DNA of 64,000 nt from CAKUFA01 sp963618735 (GCA_963618735.1 CAVEUM010000012.1:1-64000), one strand, 5' to 3'. Shown: positions 27,371 through 36,196, numbered from the stretch's first letter. Translations and numbers: made by a program. Notes: generated from the letters alone by a model not told the origin.

Positions 27371-28825
27371 TTGTATACGGACAAACTCATCATCGGCGCA
27401 GGTGTCACAGGCTGTGCTCTTGCAAGAGTACTCAGCCGCTACGAGGGCACCCTGGCGGTGATCGATCGCGGCAGTGACGTGGCCGAAGGAGCCAGCAAGG
27501 CCAGCAGCGGTATCGTCCACGCTGGCTTTGACGCCCATCCCGGAACCCTGAAGGCTAAACTGAATGTGGAAGGTGCGCAGATGTACCCCGCACTTTCCGA
27601 AGAGCTCGGTGTTTCCTACAGCCGCCCCGGTGCCCTGGTCATTGGCTTTACGGAAGAGGATCGCCAGACCCTGGAAACGCTCCTTGAGCAGGGCAAAGCC
27701 AATGGTGTACCCGATTTGCGCATTTTGGAGCATGATGAAGTGCTGGCCATGGAACCCAACACCAACCCCGAGGTGCTCTGTGCCCTGTACGCCCCCACCA
27801 GCGGCCTGACCAGCCCCTACGAAATGACTTTTGCCTTGGCAGATCATGCGGCACTGAACGGCGCCGCCTTCCATCTGGGCGCAGAAGTGACCGATGTGAA
27901 GCATGGTGAAGACGGGCTGTGGCATGTGACCACCACCAAGGGCGAATATACCTGCAAGGTGTTGATTAACTGCGCGGGCGTTGGTTCCGCGAAAATCCAC
28001 AACATGATGAGCGATGACAAGCTGACCATCATTGACCGCCGCGGTCAGTATTATCTGATGGATCGCATGTCGCCTCTGCCTTTCCATATGACCATGTTCC
28101 AATGCCCCACCAAGATGGGCAAGGGTGTGCTGGTCTCCCCCACGGTGCACGGCAACCTGCTGTTGGGTCCCTCTGCCGAGGACATTCCCGATGAGCTGGA
28201 CACCAGCACCACCGCCGACGGTCTGGCCTTTGTGCTCGAAAAGAGCCGTCTGACCTGGCCCAAGGCTTCCACCCGCGGCACCATCACCAACTTCTCCGGC
28301 ATCCGTGCCCACGAAGCGAAAGGTGATTTCGTTATTGGTGCGGTAAAGGGCGTTGAAAATGCTTATGAGACCGTAGGTATCGAAAGTCCCGGCCTGTCTG
28401 CCGCACCTGCTATTGCAGAAATGCTGGGCGGACAGATTGCTGAAGAGCAGCATCTCGTAAAGAAGGCAGATTACAAGCCTGCCCACAAGCTGCCCCGTCC
28501 CTTCTATGCCATGACGACCGAAGAGCGTGCCGAGGCTGTGAAGAAGGATCCGCTGTATGGCCGCATGGTATGCCGCTGCGAGGTGGTCACCGAGGCGGAA
28601 ATTCGCGCCGCCATTCATCGTCCTGTCGGCGCCACCAGCATTGACGGCGTCAAGCGCCGCACCCGCGCCGGTATGGGACGCTGCCAGGGTGGATTCTGCT
28701 CCCCTCGTGTGGCGGAGATTCTATCCGAAGAGCTTCACGTGCCCATGACATCCATCACCAAGTGCGGCGGCTGCAGCTATCTGCTGACAGGCACCATCCA
28801 TGATGCAATCAAGGAGGAAGACTGA
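27371..28825 (+). CDS. FAD-dependent dehydrogenase, GlpA-like, with C-terminal [2Fe-2S]-type domain
   Basis: A 484-residue DAO-family flavoprotein resembling the GlpA subunit of anaerobic glycerol-3-phosphate dehydrogenase. The FAD-binding motif is IIGAGVTGCALARVL at the N-terminus. A C-terminal BFD-like cluster domain has VCRCEVVTEAEI and GRCQGGFC cysteines. It starts at TTG (27371) after GGGGAGG. The two following genes complete a three-gene arrangement common in anaerobic Bacillota. Oxidation of glycerol-3-phosphate, or a related 2-hydroxyacid, feeding electrons to the partner flavoprotein is the likely role. Confidence 0.85.
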   Translation: MYTDKLIIGAGVTGCALARVLSRYEGTLAVIDRGSDVAEGASKASSGIVHAGFDAHPGTLKAKLNVEGAQMYPALSEELGVSYSRPGALVIGFTEEDRQTLETLLEQGKANGVPDLRILEHDEVLAMEPNTNPEVLCALYAPTSGLTSPYEMTFALADHAALNGAAFHLGAEVTDVKHGEDGLWHVTTTKGEYTCKVLINCAGVGSAKIHNMMSDDKLTIIDRRGQYYLMDRMSPLPFHMTMFQCPTKMGKGVLVSPTVHGNLLLGPSAEDIPDELDTSTTADGLAFVLEKSRLTWPKASTRGTITNFSGIRAHEAKGDFVIGAVKGVENAYETVGIESPGLSAAPAIAEMLGGQIAEEQHLVKKADYKPAHKLPRPFYAMTTEERAEAVKKDPLYGRMVCRCEVVTEAEIRAAIHRPVGATSIDGVKRRTRAGMGRCQGGFCSPRVAEILSEELHVPMTSITKCGGCSYLLTGTIHDAIKEED

Positions 28826-28826
28826 C

Positions 28827-30101
28827 ATGACGGCGAATGAAAACGGCATGATGCAGGTGGATGTGCTGATCATCGGCGGCGGTCCCGCAGGCCTTGCGGC
28901 GGCCATTGCAGCCCGTGAGGACGGTATCGAAAACCTGCTGGTTCTGGAACGTGAGCATACCCCTGGCGGTATTCTTCGCCAGTGCATCCACAACGGTTTC
29001 GGTCTGCATCGGTTCAAGGAAGAATTGACCGGTCCCGAGTACGCGCAGCGCGACGTGGATCGTGCTCACGAATTGAACATCGACATTCAGTGTGACACAA
29101 CGGTACTGTCTGTAGAGGCGAACCACGTAGTAACCTGCGTCAGCGCGGAGCACGGCATTCAGCTGATTCATGCCAAGTCCATCGTGCTGGCCATGGGCTG
29201 TCGTGAGCGTCCCCGCGGTGCACTGGGTACGCCTGGTACCCGTTGTGCCGGCATTTACAGCGCAGGCACGGCGCAGAAGTTTGTAAACCTGGAAGGTTAC
29301 ATGCCCGGCAAGCGCGTAGTGATTCTGGGCAGCGGCGACATCGGTTTGATCATGGCACGCCGTATGACCCTGCAGGGTGCGAAGGTGTTGGCCTGCGTGG
29401 AACTGATGCCTTACTCCTCCGGCCTGAACCGCAACATTGTGCAGTGCCTGAACGATTTTGACATTCCGCTGTACCTGAGCCATACGGTCATTGATATTGA
29501 AGGACGCGAGCGTCTGAGCGGCGTGACCGTTGCGAAGGTGGACGAGAAGCGCCAGCCCATTCCCGGCACTGAGATTCATTTCGATTGCGACACGCTGCTG
29601 CTCTCCGTGGGTCTGATTCCCGAGAACGAGCTGAGCCAGGGCGCGGGCGTGAAGATTTCGCCTCTCACCAGCGGCGCAGAAGTGGACGACTGTCTGCAGA
29701 CCAGCATCCCGGGCATTTTCGCCTGCGGCAATGTGCTGCACGTGCATGACCTGGTGGATCACGTTTCCAATGAGAGTTTCAAGGCAGGACATGCAGCGGC
29801 GGCTTATGCACGCGGCAACATTGCCGAAGGTGCCACCGTGGCCGTGAAGGACGGCGATGGCGTACGCGGCGTGGTTCCCCAGCGAATTCATTTAGGCGGC
29901 ACGCAGGCGGTGGACCTGATGTTCCGTCCCAGTGGTGTGTTCCGCGGCGCCAGCGTTGTGGTAAAGAACGGCGACAAGGAGATTGCCCGCAAGAAGGCAC
30001 CCATTTTCACCCCTGGCGAAATGGCGGTGGTAACGCTGAAGCCTGAGATTGTTGCCGCGCTTACCGATCAGGACATTACGGTCACCATGGAAAGGGGCTG
30101 A
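28827..30101 (+). CDS. NAD(P)/FAD-dependent oxidoreductase partner
   Basis: A 424-residue flavoprotein of the pyridine nucleotide-disulfide oxidoreductase class. It has an FAD motif (VLIIGGGPAGLAAAIAA), an NAD(P) motif (VVILGSGDIGLIMARRM) and a second FAD segment (SIPGIFACGNVLHVHDLVDHV). It lies 1 bp after the GlpA-like gene, whose end contains its AAGGAGG site, so the two are translated together. It probably transfers electrons between the dehydrogenase subunit and NAD or another carrier. Substrate is inferred from context only. Confidence 0.86.
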   Translation: MTANENGMMQVDVLIIGGGPAGLAAAIAAREDGIENLLVLEREHTPGGILRQCIHNGFGLHRFKEELTGPEYAQRDVDRAHELNIDIQCDTTVLSVEANHVVTCVSAEHGIQLIHAKSIVLAMGCRERPRGALGTPGTRCAGIYSAGTAQKFVNLEGYMPGKRVVILGSGDIGLIMARRMTLQGAKVLACVELMPYSSGLNRNIVQCLNDFDIPLYLSHTVIDIEGRERLSGVTVAKVDEKRQPIPGTEIHFDCDTLLLSVGLIPENELSQGAGVKISPLTSGAEVDDCLQTSIPGIFACGNVLHVHDLVDHVSNESFKAGHAAAAYARGNIAEGATVAVKDGDGVRGVVPQRIHLGGTQAVDLMFRPSGVFRGASVVVKNGDKEIARKKAPIFTPGEMAVVTLKPEIVAALTDQDITVTMERG

Positions 30102-30105
30102 GCAT

Positions 30106-30459
30106 ATGGAACAGACAATTACCTGCATCAATTGCCCCATGGGCTGCCGCATGACAGTCACCATTGAGGACGGCCAGGTGACCAGCGTCACCGGCAACAC
30201 CTGCAAGCGTGGTGAGCGCTACGCCCACCAGGAGTGTATCGCACCGGAGCGCATGGTAACAGCGGTGATCGTTGTCAGCAATCGCAGCATGCCGCTGAGT
30301 GTGAAGACTCGCACGCCTATTCCCAAGAAGCTTATTCATGCTTGCATGACGGAACTATCGAAGGTCACCGTTGTCGCTCCTGTCAAGGCCGGCGATGTGG
30401 TGCTATCCGATGTATGCGGCACGGGAGTAGACGTAATCGCCACCAAGAACATTCCCTAA
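30106..30459 (+). CDS. DUF1667 family cysteine-rich protein
   Basis: A 117-residue protein with an N-terminal CINCPMGCRM motif, a later CKRGERYA cysteine, and a conserved TVRTxxP-like segment (VKTRTPIPK). This pattern matches the DUF1667 family, which in Bacillota and Fusobacteria accompanies GlpA-like dehydrogenases. The four cysteines suggest a metal or iron-sulfur site. It begins 4 bp after the preceding stop and closes the operon. I see no clear terminator before the yajC promoter. Confidence 0.82.
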   Translation: MEQTITCINCPMGCRMTVTIEDGQVTSVTGNTCKRGERYAHQECIAPERMVTAVIVVSNRSMPLSVKTRTPIPKKLIHACMTELSKVTVVAPVKAGDVVLSDVCGTGVDVIATKNIP

Positions 30460-30523
30460 AGCTGCGCGGAGATTCTGAACAGCTGTCGCTTTATGAACCC
30501 TACGTGAAGTTTTGTCAAACCCC

Positions 30524-30552
30524 TTGTAGTGTCGCGGTTTTCCTGCTATAAT
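30524..30552 (+). promoter_or_regulatory. Promoter of yajC
   Basis: -35 TTGTAG (30524-30529), 17-bp spacer, -10 TATAAT (30547-30552). Confidence 0.85.
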
Positions 30553-30588
30553 AGCGAGAGTACCCGATTTTGAAAGGAGTTTTGACTG

Positions 30589-30984
30589 ATGTCTCTGACA
30601 AATCTTCTCTTCGGCCTCAGCACTGCGCTGGCTGAAGAAGCTGCCACCACTACGGATGTTGCTGCTCAGGGAAGCACTCTTTCCAACGTTGTGAGCATGA
30701 TCGTTTCTCTGCTGCCCATGGTTCTGATCTTTGTGGTGTTCTATTTCTTCCTGATTCGTCCCCAGAAGAAGAAGGACAAGCAGGTGAAGGACATGCTGGA
30801 CGCCCTGAAGGTTCGCGACCGCGTGTGCACCATTGGTGGCATCTATGGCACCATTACCGCTATCAAGGACGACACGGTGACCCTGTCTGTTGGCAAGGAT
30901 CATGTGAATCTGGTGTTTGCTCGCTGGGCTATCCGCTCCGTGGAAGAAGTTGCCGTGGAGAATGACACCGAGCCGCTGAACTAA
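30589..30984 (+). CDS. yajC: Preprotein translocase subunit YajC
   Basis: A 131-residue Sec accessory subunit. One membrane helix (about 34-56; MIVSLLPMVLIFVVFYFFLI) is followed by the family hallmark IRPQKKKDKQ and a small cytoplasmic beta domain (VRDRVCTIGGIYGTI). The N-terminal extension of about 30 residues is longer than in the E. coli protein. No secD or secF is adjacent. AAAGGAG precedes the ATG. Confidence 0.93.
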   Translation: MSLTNLLFGLSTALAEEAATTTDVAAQGSTLSNVVSMIVSLLPMVLIFVVFYFFLIRPQKKKDKQVKDMLDALKVRDRVCTIGGIYGTITAIKDDTVTLSVGKDHVNLVFARWAIRSVEEVAVENDTEPLN

Positions 30985-31011
30985 GATTTGCCGAGAATTT
31001 TCAAGTATAGA

Positions 31012-31047
31012 AACACCCGATCATCGTATGATGGTCGGGTGTTTTTT
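31012..31047 (+). terminator. Terminator of yajC
   Basis: ACACCCGA (31013-31020) pairs with TCGGGTGT (31035-31042), with an inner CATC/GATG, followed by TTTTT. Confidence 0.92.
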
Positions 31048-31089
31048 ATCCATTTCTATGGGAGTTATGGAAGAATGTTTATAACAGGT

Positions 31090-31260
31090 CAAGTTGAAGA
31101 AAGTACACTGCGAAGGGTTCAAGGGGGCGGAGTCTTCGACTCGTTACCGCAAAGCCCCTGGAAGTTTCATATCAACTCAACTTGCAAGAAAGTACACTGT
31201 GAAGGAATCCAGAGGGCGGAGTCTTCGACTCGTTACCGCAAAGCCCTCCAGATGCATCGT
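31090..31260. repeat. Two imperfect tandem copies of an 89-bp unit
   Basis: Copies start at about 31090 and 31178. Both contain GAAAGTACACTG, then GGCGGAGTCTTCGACTCGTT and ACCGCAAAGCCC. The GAGTC-TTC-GACTC hairpin inside each copy is nested in outer GGGC/GCCC arms. I find no ORF here that looks coding. Confidence 0.85.
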
Positions 31261-31306
31261 AACAAGTCGACCAGTAAAAGAGAAGACATTCCTCTATTGC
31301 AGCGTT

Positions 31307-31451
31307 GCGCTGAAAACGCTTCGCTGTTCAGCGCTCGTCAGGCAGAGTTGACTGCGCTTTCTGTAGGACTGGAAAATGCATTGATTGGGGCTTCGCCCCA
31401 TGCCCTACCAGGGGCGCCGCCCCTGGACCCTGCAAGGGTCTTCGACCCTTG
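31307..31451. repeat. Cluster of four REP-like palindromes
   Basis: GCGCTGAA/TTCAGCGC (31307-31334), GGGGC-TTC-GCCCC (31387-31399), CCAGGGGC-GCC-GCCCCTGG (31408-31426) and CAAGGGTC-TTC-GACCCTTG (31433-31451). They fill the space between the 89-bp repeats and the phoH stop codon. None has a T-tract. Confidence 0.85.
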
Positions 31452-31456
31452 ACCCA

Positions 31457-32437
31457 TTATTGTTTCTTTCCCTGATCGTACCACTGATCATAGGCTTCTA
31501 CGATCTTCTGCACCAGCTCATGACGCACAACGTCCTTCGCGGTCAGATGCACCATGCCGATTTCAGGAATATCCTTCAAAATTTCCAATGCCTCTGTCAA
31601 TCCGGACTTCTTCCCCGCAGGAAGGTCTGTCTGTGTGACGTCGCCCGTGACAACCACCTTCGAATGGAATCCCAGGCGGGTCAGGAACATCTTCATCTGC
31701 TCCGAGGTCGTATTCTGTGCTTCATCCAATATAATGAAGGAATCCGACAGGGTGCGGCCGCGCATGTAGGCCAGCGGCGCCACTTCCACCGTGCCGCGCT
31801 CCAGCAGGCGCTGGTAGGAGTCCACGCCCATAAAGTCATACAGTGCATCATACAATGGGCGCAGGTAGGGATCCACCTTTTGCGTTAAGTCGCCAGGCAG
31901 AAAGCCCAGTTTTTCCCCGGCTTCCACCGCAGGTCGGGTGAGCACAATGCGTTCGACTTCTTTATTCTTCAGCGCAACCACAGCCAATGCCATAGCGAGG
32001 TAGGTTTTGCCCGTGCCTGCAGGGCCAACCGCAAAGGTCAGGTCATGCTCACGAATTGCCTGCACGTATTCCTGCTGGCCAAGCGTCTTACACTTCACCT
32101 GCTTCCCGCGGTGGGTAATGGCAACCACAGAGCGGAGGATCTCGTCGATCATGTCGACTTTTCCTTCGCGTGCCAGGGCGATAGCGTAGCGGATGCGGCT
32201 CCGATCCACCAGCTCATTGCGGGCAATCATCTCCATGAGCTTCACAACAACGCTTTCCGCCAGCTCTGCGTCTGCCGCTTCGCCCGTGATCAGCAGTTCT
32301 GAACCTCTCAGTGCGATGGTAACGCTACATTCCTGCTCAATAAGAGCAACATTCTGGTCATTCATCCCGAAGAGCGCCATATAGGTTTCCATGGTGTCTT
32401 CCGACAAACTGATCTTACGTGTTTCTGTCAAAAACAT
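31457..32437 (-). CDS. phoH: PhoH-like ATPase
   Basis: A 326-residue cytoplasmic P-loop ATPase of the PhoH family, implicated in RNA metabolism and ribosome maturation in Bacillota. Walker A is GPAGTGKTYLAMALAV near residue 125. The PhoH signature VLTRPAVEAGEKLGFLPGDL and Walker B (SFIILDEAQNTT) follow. I use the ATG at 32437 after GGAAAGG; the ORF extends upstream into the leader. Despite the name there is no phosphate-box sequence in its promoter. It is alone in its transcript here; the usual ybeY neighbour is absent. Confidence 0.94.
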   Translation of the reverse strand: MFLTETRKISLSEDTMETYMALFGMNDQNVALIEQECSVTIALRGSELLITGEAADAELAESVVVKLMEMIARNELVDRSRIRYAIALAREGKVDMIDEILRSVVAITHRGKQVKCKTLGQQEYVQAIREHDLTFAVGPAGTGKTYLAMALAVVALKNKEVERIVLTRPAVEAGEKLGFLPGDLTQKVDPYLRPLYDALYDFMGVDSYQRLLERGTVEVAPLAYMRGRTLSDSFIILDEAQNTTSEQMKMFLTRLGFHSKVVVTGDVTQTDLPAGKKSGLTEALEILKDIPEIGMVHLTAKDVVRHELVQKIVEAYDQWYDQGKKQ

Positions 32438-32517
32438 TCCCAGCCTTTCCACTGTCTTTTTCCGGAGACAGCCAAGCCGTGAAGAAGTGCTGGCATCTTG
32501 CAAATCCTTCTACCTTT

Positions 32518-32545
32518 ATCATACTATAATCTCGCCGTTTGTCAA
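32518..32545 (-). promoter_or_regulatory. Promoter of phoH
   Basis: Minus-strand -35 TTGACA (32545-32540), 16-bp spacer, -10 TATGAT (32523-32518). Confidence 0.75.
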
Positions 32546-32555
32546 TGAAAGGATG

Positions 32556-32593
32556 ATAAAAGCCCCATGAAGGCGCTGGCCTCCACGGGGCTT
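32556..32593 (-). terminator. Terminator of the MATE transporter gene
   Basis: On the minus strand AAGCCCC...GGGGCTT arms with an inner AGGC/GCCT are followed by TTATC. Confidence 0.8.
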
Positions 32594-32596
32594 CCC

Positions 32597-33949
32597 TTAT
32601 ACCAGTACTTTTTTCTCCCACTTATTCCCTTTCATTCGGATGAAGAACAGTGTCGAGCGGAACACCCAGTCAATCACCATAGCCAGCCACACACCTGCCA
32701 CGCCCATGCCGCAGTTCTGGGCAAGGATATAGCCGAACAGGACGCGGAAAGCCGCCATGGAGAAAATGGACACAGCCATGGTAAAGGTCGCATCGCCTGC
32801 TGCGCGGAGTGCATTCGGCAGAACGAAGGACATCGGCCAAATGAAGATACTGCCTATGCCATGGATAGCAATCAGCTGCTTTGCCACTTCCGCCGTTTCA
32901 TCAGAAAGATTGAACGGCATCACCACCAATGACAGGCAGGACAGGATCACCACGTTTAACGCCGCCATAGCACAGTAGGCAATGATCATCATCCGCTTTG
33001 TGTACATGCGAGCCTGTTTGAACTCGTGTGCGCCAACGCACTGTCCAACCACGGTAATCATGCCCAGGCTGATAGCGCTTCCCGGCAAAACCTCCACAGA
33101 GGCCATGGTGTTGCCCACAGCATTCGCGGCGATGGACACCGTGCCGAAGGTACTCACCAAGCCAAGCAAAATCAGCTTACCAAGCTGGAAGATACTTCCC
33201 TCCAGACCATTGGGAATGCCGACCTTCAGAATTTTCTTCACCATTTCGCTATTCCACTCAAATTGCAATAGCTTCGGGCAGGGAATCGTGCAGCGAGGGT
33301 TACGCAATGCCAGCTGCATCACAATTGCGCCGAGGATACGGCTTACGAGCGTCGCGATAGCTGCACCTGCCACGCCCATTTTCAGACCGTAAATCAGCAG
33401 CGCATTGCCCGCCACATTCACCAAATTCATCACCAGGGATGTTTCCAGAGAAATTTTTGCATTACCCATGGATCTGAGCAGTGCCGCCGAGGCGTTATAC
33501 ATAGCCAGGAAGGGATAGCTCACAGCCGACCAGAACAGATAGATTCTGGCGTTTTCCATCACATCCGCGTCAATGGAGCCATAAATGGCATTCAGCATTG
33601 GAATGCGGAAAATCAGGCACAGTGTCATGATCGCCGTGCTGGCAATGAGAATGACGTAAAACAGCATTTTTGCCGAGCGACCCGCCTGCTCAGGATCCTT
33701 TTTTCCCAGATACTGGGATGACACCACCGCGCCGCCTGTTGCAAGGGCAGCGAACACATTGCTCAGCAGAATATTGATCGTATCCACCAGAGACACGCCG
33801 GAAACTGCCGCCTCGCCGCAACCGGAAACCATGACCGTGTCCATCATGCCAATGGTCACCGTAAGGGCCTGCTCCAGCAGAAGCGGAATCAGCAGCCGTC
33901 GCAGATCCTCTCTGGAAAAAAGCATGGGGCTGCTTTCTTTTTGTTGCAT
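32597..33949 (-). CDS. MATE-family efflux transporter
   Basis: A 450-residue inner-membrane protein with about twelve predicted helices in two halves, typical of MATE cation/drug antiporters. Family features include GMMDTVMVSGCGEAAVSGVSLVDT in helix 1-2 and GVAGAAIATLVSRILGAIVM mid-protein. AGGAGGGGAGAAAG precedes the ATG at 33949. Substrate cannot be assigned. It is monocistronic, with its own promoter and terminator. Confidence 0.92.
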   Translation of the reverse strand: MQQKESSPMLFSREDLRRLLIPLLLEQALTVTIGMMDTVMVSGCGEAAVSGVSLVDTINILLSNVFAALATGGAVVSSQYLGKKDPEQAGRSAKMLFYVILIASTAIMTLCLIFRIPMLNAIYGSIDADVMENARIYLFWSAVSYPFLAMYNASAALLRSMGNAKISLETSLVMNLVNVAGNALLIYGLKMGVAGAAIATLVSRILGAIVMQLALRNPRCTIPCPKLLQFEWNSEMVKKILKVGIPNGLEGSIFQLGKLILLGLVSTFGTVSIAANAVGNTMASVEVLPGSAISLGMITVVGQCVGAHEFKQARMYTKRMMIIAYCAMAALNVVILSCLSLVVMPFNLSDETAEVAKQLIAIHGIGSIFIWPMSFVLPNALRAAGDATFTMAVSIFSMAAFRVLFGYILAQNCGMGVAGVWLAMVIDWVFRSTLFFIRMKGNKWEKKVLV

Positions 33950-33989
33950 CTTTCTCCCCTCCTCCCGCAGAATCGAAAAGGACGGGATA

Positions 33990-34018
33990 ACGTTAGCACA
34001 AACTGCGTCCATTGTCAA
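33990..34018 (-). promoter_or_regulatory. Promoter of the MATE gene
   Basis: Minus-strand -35 TTGACA (34018-34013), 17-bp spacer, -10 TAACGT (33995-33990). Confidence 0.7.
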
Positions 34019-34068
34019 TGAGAAAGAAAGTGCTTACATCCCATACATCATAAAAACAGCCTGTTCCC

Positions 34069-34097
34069 TTGCATTTTACATTGAAAGCTGATATAAT
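34069..34097 (+). promoter_or_regulatory. Promoter of the ctsR operon
   Basis: -35 TTGCAT (34069-34074), 17-bp spacer, -10 TATAAT (34092-34097). Confidence 0.88.
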
Positions 34098-34103
34098 CAT
34101 ATT

Positions 34104-34120
34104 GGTCAAAGATAGTCAAT
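34104..34120 (+). promoter_or_regulatory. CtsR operator
   Basis: GGTCAAA-GAT-AGTCAAT matches the known CtsR heptad direct repeat (RGTCAAA, three-base spacer) with one mismatch. It covers the predicted transcription start, so CtsR should repress its own operon and be released on heat stress. Confidence 0.9.
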
Positions 34121-34146
34121 TTTGACCGGAATCAGAGGATACAACC

Positions 34147-34629
34147 ATGCGATTAAGTGATACCATTGAGGATTTTATCAAGATGCTTTTGTCTCAGGAT
34201 GAGCCGGAAGTGGAGCTCAAGCGCAACGAGCTTGCTGAATATTTCGGCTGTGCCCCCAGCCAGATCAATTATGTACTGGCCACGCGGTTCACCCCCGACC
34301 ACGGCTATGTGATTGAAAGTCGGCGGGGCGGCGGCGGCTACATCCGCATTGTGCGGGTAGTTCAGCAGCCGGGGCAGCAGCTATTGTATCTCATCCACGA
34401 GCGCATCGGTGACAGCATCACTGAAAGTGAGGCAGCGCACATCATCTCGCGTCTGGTAGAGCAGAAGCTGCTGACGCCCAGCGAGGGTGACCTGGCGCGT
34501 GCCGCCGTGTCTGCCCAGGCACTGTCCGTCCCCATTCCCGATAATATGAAGGACACCGTGCGCGCCAAGACGCTGAAGATGATGCTGACAACCATTGCGC
34601 GACGCAACACCCCTGCCATCGAGGGCTAA
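34147..34629 (+). CDS. ctsR: Heat-shock repressor CtsR
   Basis: A 160-residue repressor of class III heat-shock genes. The N-terminal winged helix (about 1-70) has RNELAEYFGCAPSQINYVLATRFT and the DNA-contacting wing ESRRGGGGYIRI, whose glycine-rich tip senses temperature in characterised homologues. The C-terminal four-helix region mediates dimerisation and McsB contact. It is the first gene of ctsR-mcsA-mcsB-clpC, with its operator at 34104-34120. AGAGGA precedes the ATG. Confidence 0.97.
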   Translation: MRLSDTIEDFIKMLLSQDEPEVELKRNELAEYFGCAPSQINYVLATRFTPDHGYVIESRRGGGGYIRIVRVVQQPGQQLLYLIHERIGDSITESEAAHIISRLVEQKLLTPSEGDLARAAVSAQALSVPIPDNMKDTVRAKTLKMMLTTIARRNTPAIEG

Positions 34630-34679
34630 GGTTCCATCCCCCACTTTTCGCAATCCCGTTACCGAAAGGATGATCCATC

Positions 34680-35183
34680 ATGTTATGTGAAGAATGCAAG
34701 GTCAATGAAGCCACGTTTACCATTTCCGTGGTCGTTGGCGGCGAAGTGACCACCCGTCACCTGTGCGGTGAATGCATGGCCAAAATGAATTCTGATCTGC
34801 AAAGCGGGAACATCAAGAGCCTGCTTTCCTCCATACTTTCCGCCATCACAGGCGCTGAAGCACCCGAAGAGCCCCATCAGGAAATTATCTGCCCCCGCTG
34901 CCGCACCACCCTGAGCCAGTTCACGAAGTCTGGTCATTTGGGCTGCCCGCACTGCTACGAAGCGTTTCGTGAGCAGCTGCAGCCCATGCTATTGCAGATT
35001 CATGGACGCGTGCAGCACGCAGGACGCGAGCCGCTGAACACCTGCGAGGCGCAGCGTCAGCGCACCCGTCAGGAGGAGTTGACCCGCCAAATGGAGCAGG
35101 CTGTTGCCCAGGAAGATTTTGAGACAGCTGCCCTGTTGCGGGATCAGCTGCGGGACATGGCCGCAAGGGAGGCAGAATCATAA
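34680..35183 (+). CDS. mcsA: McsA, zinc-finger activator of McsB
   Basis: A 167-residue protein with paired CxxC motifs (CEEC, CGEC, CPRC, CPHC) that bind zinc or sense thiol stress. A C-terminal UVR domain (about 130-165; LTRQMEQAVAQEDFETAALL) contacts ClpC or McsB. In Bacillota McsA activates the arginine kinase McsB. Its last base is shared with the mcsB start (TAATG), so the two are translationally coupled. Confidence 0.94.
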   Translation: MLCEECKVNEATFTISVVVGGEVTTRHLCGECMAKMNSDLQSGNIKSLLSSILSAITGAEAPEEPHQEIICPRCRTTLSQFTKSGHLGCPHCYEAFREQLQPMLLQIHGRVQHAGREPLNTCEAQRQRTRQEELTRQMEQAVAQEDFETAALLRDQLRDMAAREAES

Positions 35184-36178
35184 TGAGCGAGCATGCAACC
35201 ATTCTATCTTCCCGTGTTCGGCTGGCACGAAATTATGAGGATCTACCCTTTGAGGTCGCCGAGAAGCCTGATGATGCCGCCATGTGCATCTCCCGCACCG
35301 CCAACGCCATGAAGCTTTCCGGCGCGGATCGTGATTTTGAAATGCTCCGTCTAAGCGACATGAGCGCCAACCAGCGCCTTGTGCTGAGCGAAAGCCATCT
35401 CATCAGCAATGATCTCATGCGCCACCCTGACACGGCGGCCGTTTTGCTGAATGTGGAGGAAAGCACCTCCGTGATGATGAACGAGGAAGACCACCTGCGG
35501 ATTCAGTCCATCGTTTCGGGCGATGCTCTGCAGGCAGCCGCAGACAGATGTTTCCGCGTGGAAGACGCGCTGAGTCGTCAGGTGACTTTTGCCTTTGATC
35601 ATCAGCTTGGCTACCTCACTGCCTGCCCCACCAATACGGGTACTGGCATGCGTGCCTCTCTGCTGATGCATCTGCCCATGCTGACCATCGGCAAGCAGAT
35701 GGGCAATGTGGGGCAGATTGTCGCCAAGGTTGGTTTGACCATTCGCGGTGTTTACGGAGAAGGTGCTGAGGCGTTGGGAAGCCTGTATCAGGTTTCCAAC
35801 CAGGTGACGCTGGGACGCACGGAGCAGGAGATTATCAGTGCCGTAACCACCGTTGGTCATCAGCTGACGGACATGGAGCTGTCCCTGCGTGAAAAATCCG
35901 CCACTGCTCATCGACTGGAGCTGGAAGATCCCATCTGGCGTGCCTGGGGACTGATGTGCAACGCTCGCATGATGGATCTGCCCGAGTTCTTCAAGCACTG
36001 GAGTGCCGTCCGTCTTGGCGCCTCCATGGGGCTGTTGGATGTAAAAACCGACACGCTGGATCAAATGCTGGAGCAAGTGCAGGATGGTCATCTGCGCGAC
36101 TTTGCTGAAGCCGGTCTGAACCGCAAAGAGCTGTCCGTGACCCGTTCCAGCCGCATCCGCGGCATGCTGGTTCACTGA
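35183..36178 (+). CDS. mcsB: Protein arginine kinase McsB
   Basis: A 331-residue phosphagen-kinase-like enzyme that phosphorylates arginines on CtsR and unfolded proteins, marking them for ClpCP. It begins with the family's ILSSRVRLARNYEDLPF. NEEDHLRIQ near residue 90 is the conserved loop, and TRSSRIRGMLVH ends the protein. The length is slightly shorter than in Bacillus subtilis. Confidence 0.95.
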   Translation: MSEHATILSSRVRLARNYEDLPFEVAEKPDDAAMCISRTANAMKLSGADRDFEMLRLSDMSANQRLVLSESHLISNDLMRHPDTAAVLLNVEESTSVMMNEEDHLRIQSIVSGDALQAAADRCFRVEDALSRQVTFAFDHQLGYLTACPTNTGTGMRASLLMHLPMLTIGKQMGNVGQIVAKVGLTIRGVYGEGAEALGSLYQVSNQVTLGRTEQEIISAVTTVGHQLTDMELSLREKSATAHRLELEDPIWRAWGLMCNARMMDLPEFFKHWSAVRLGASMGLLDVKTDTLDQMLEQVQDGHLRDFAEAGLNRKELSVTRSSRIRGMLVH

Positions 36179-36196
36179 TATTTTTCGGAGGAAATT

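Noticed and set aside
30988..31452. A 154-codon open frame after yajC
   Set aside because: It is built from the 89-bp repeats and palindromes and begins inside the terminator.
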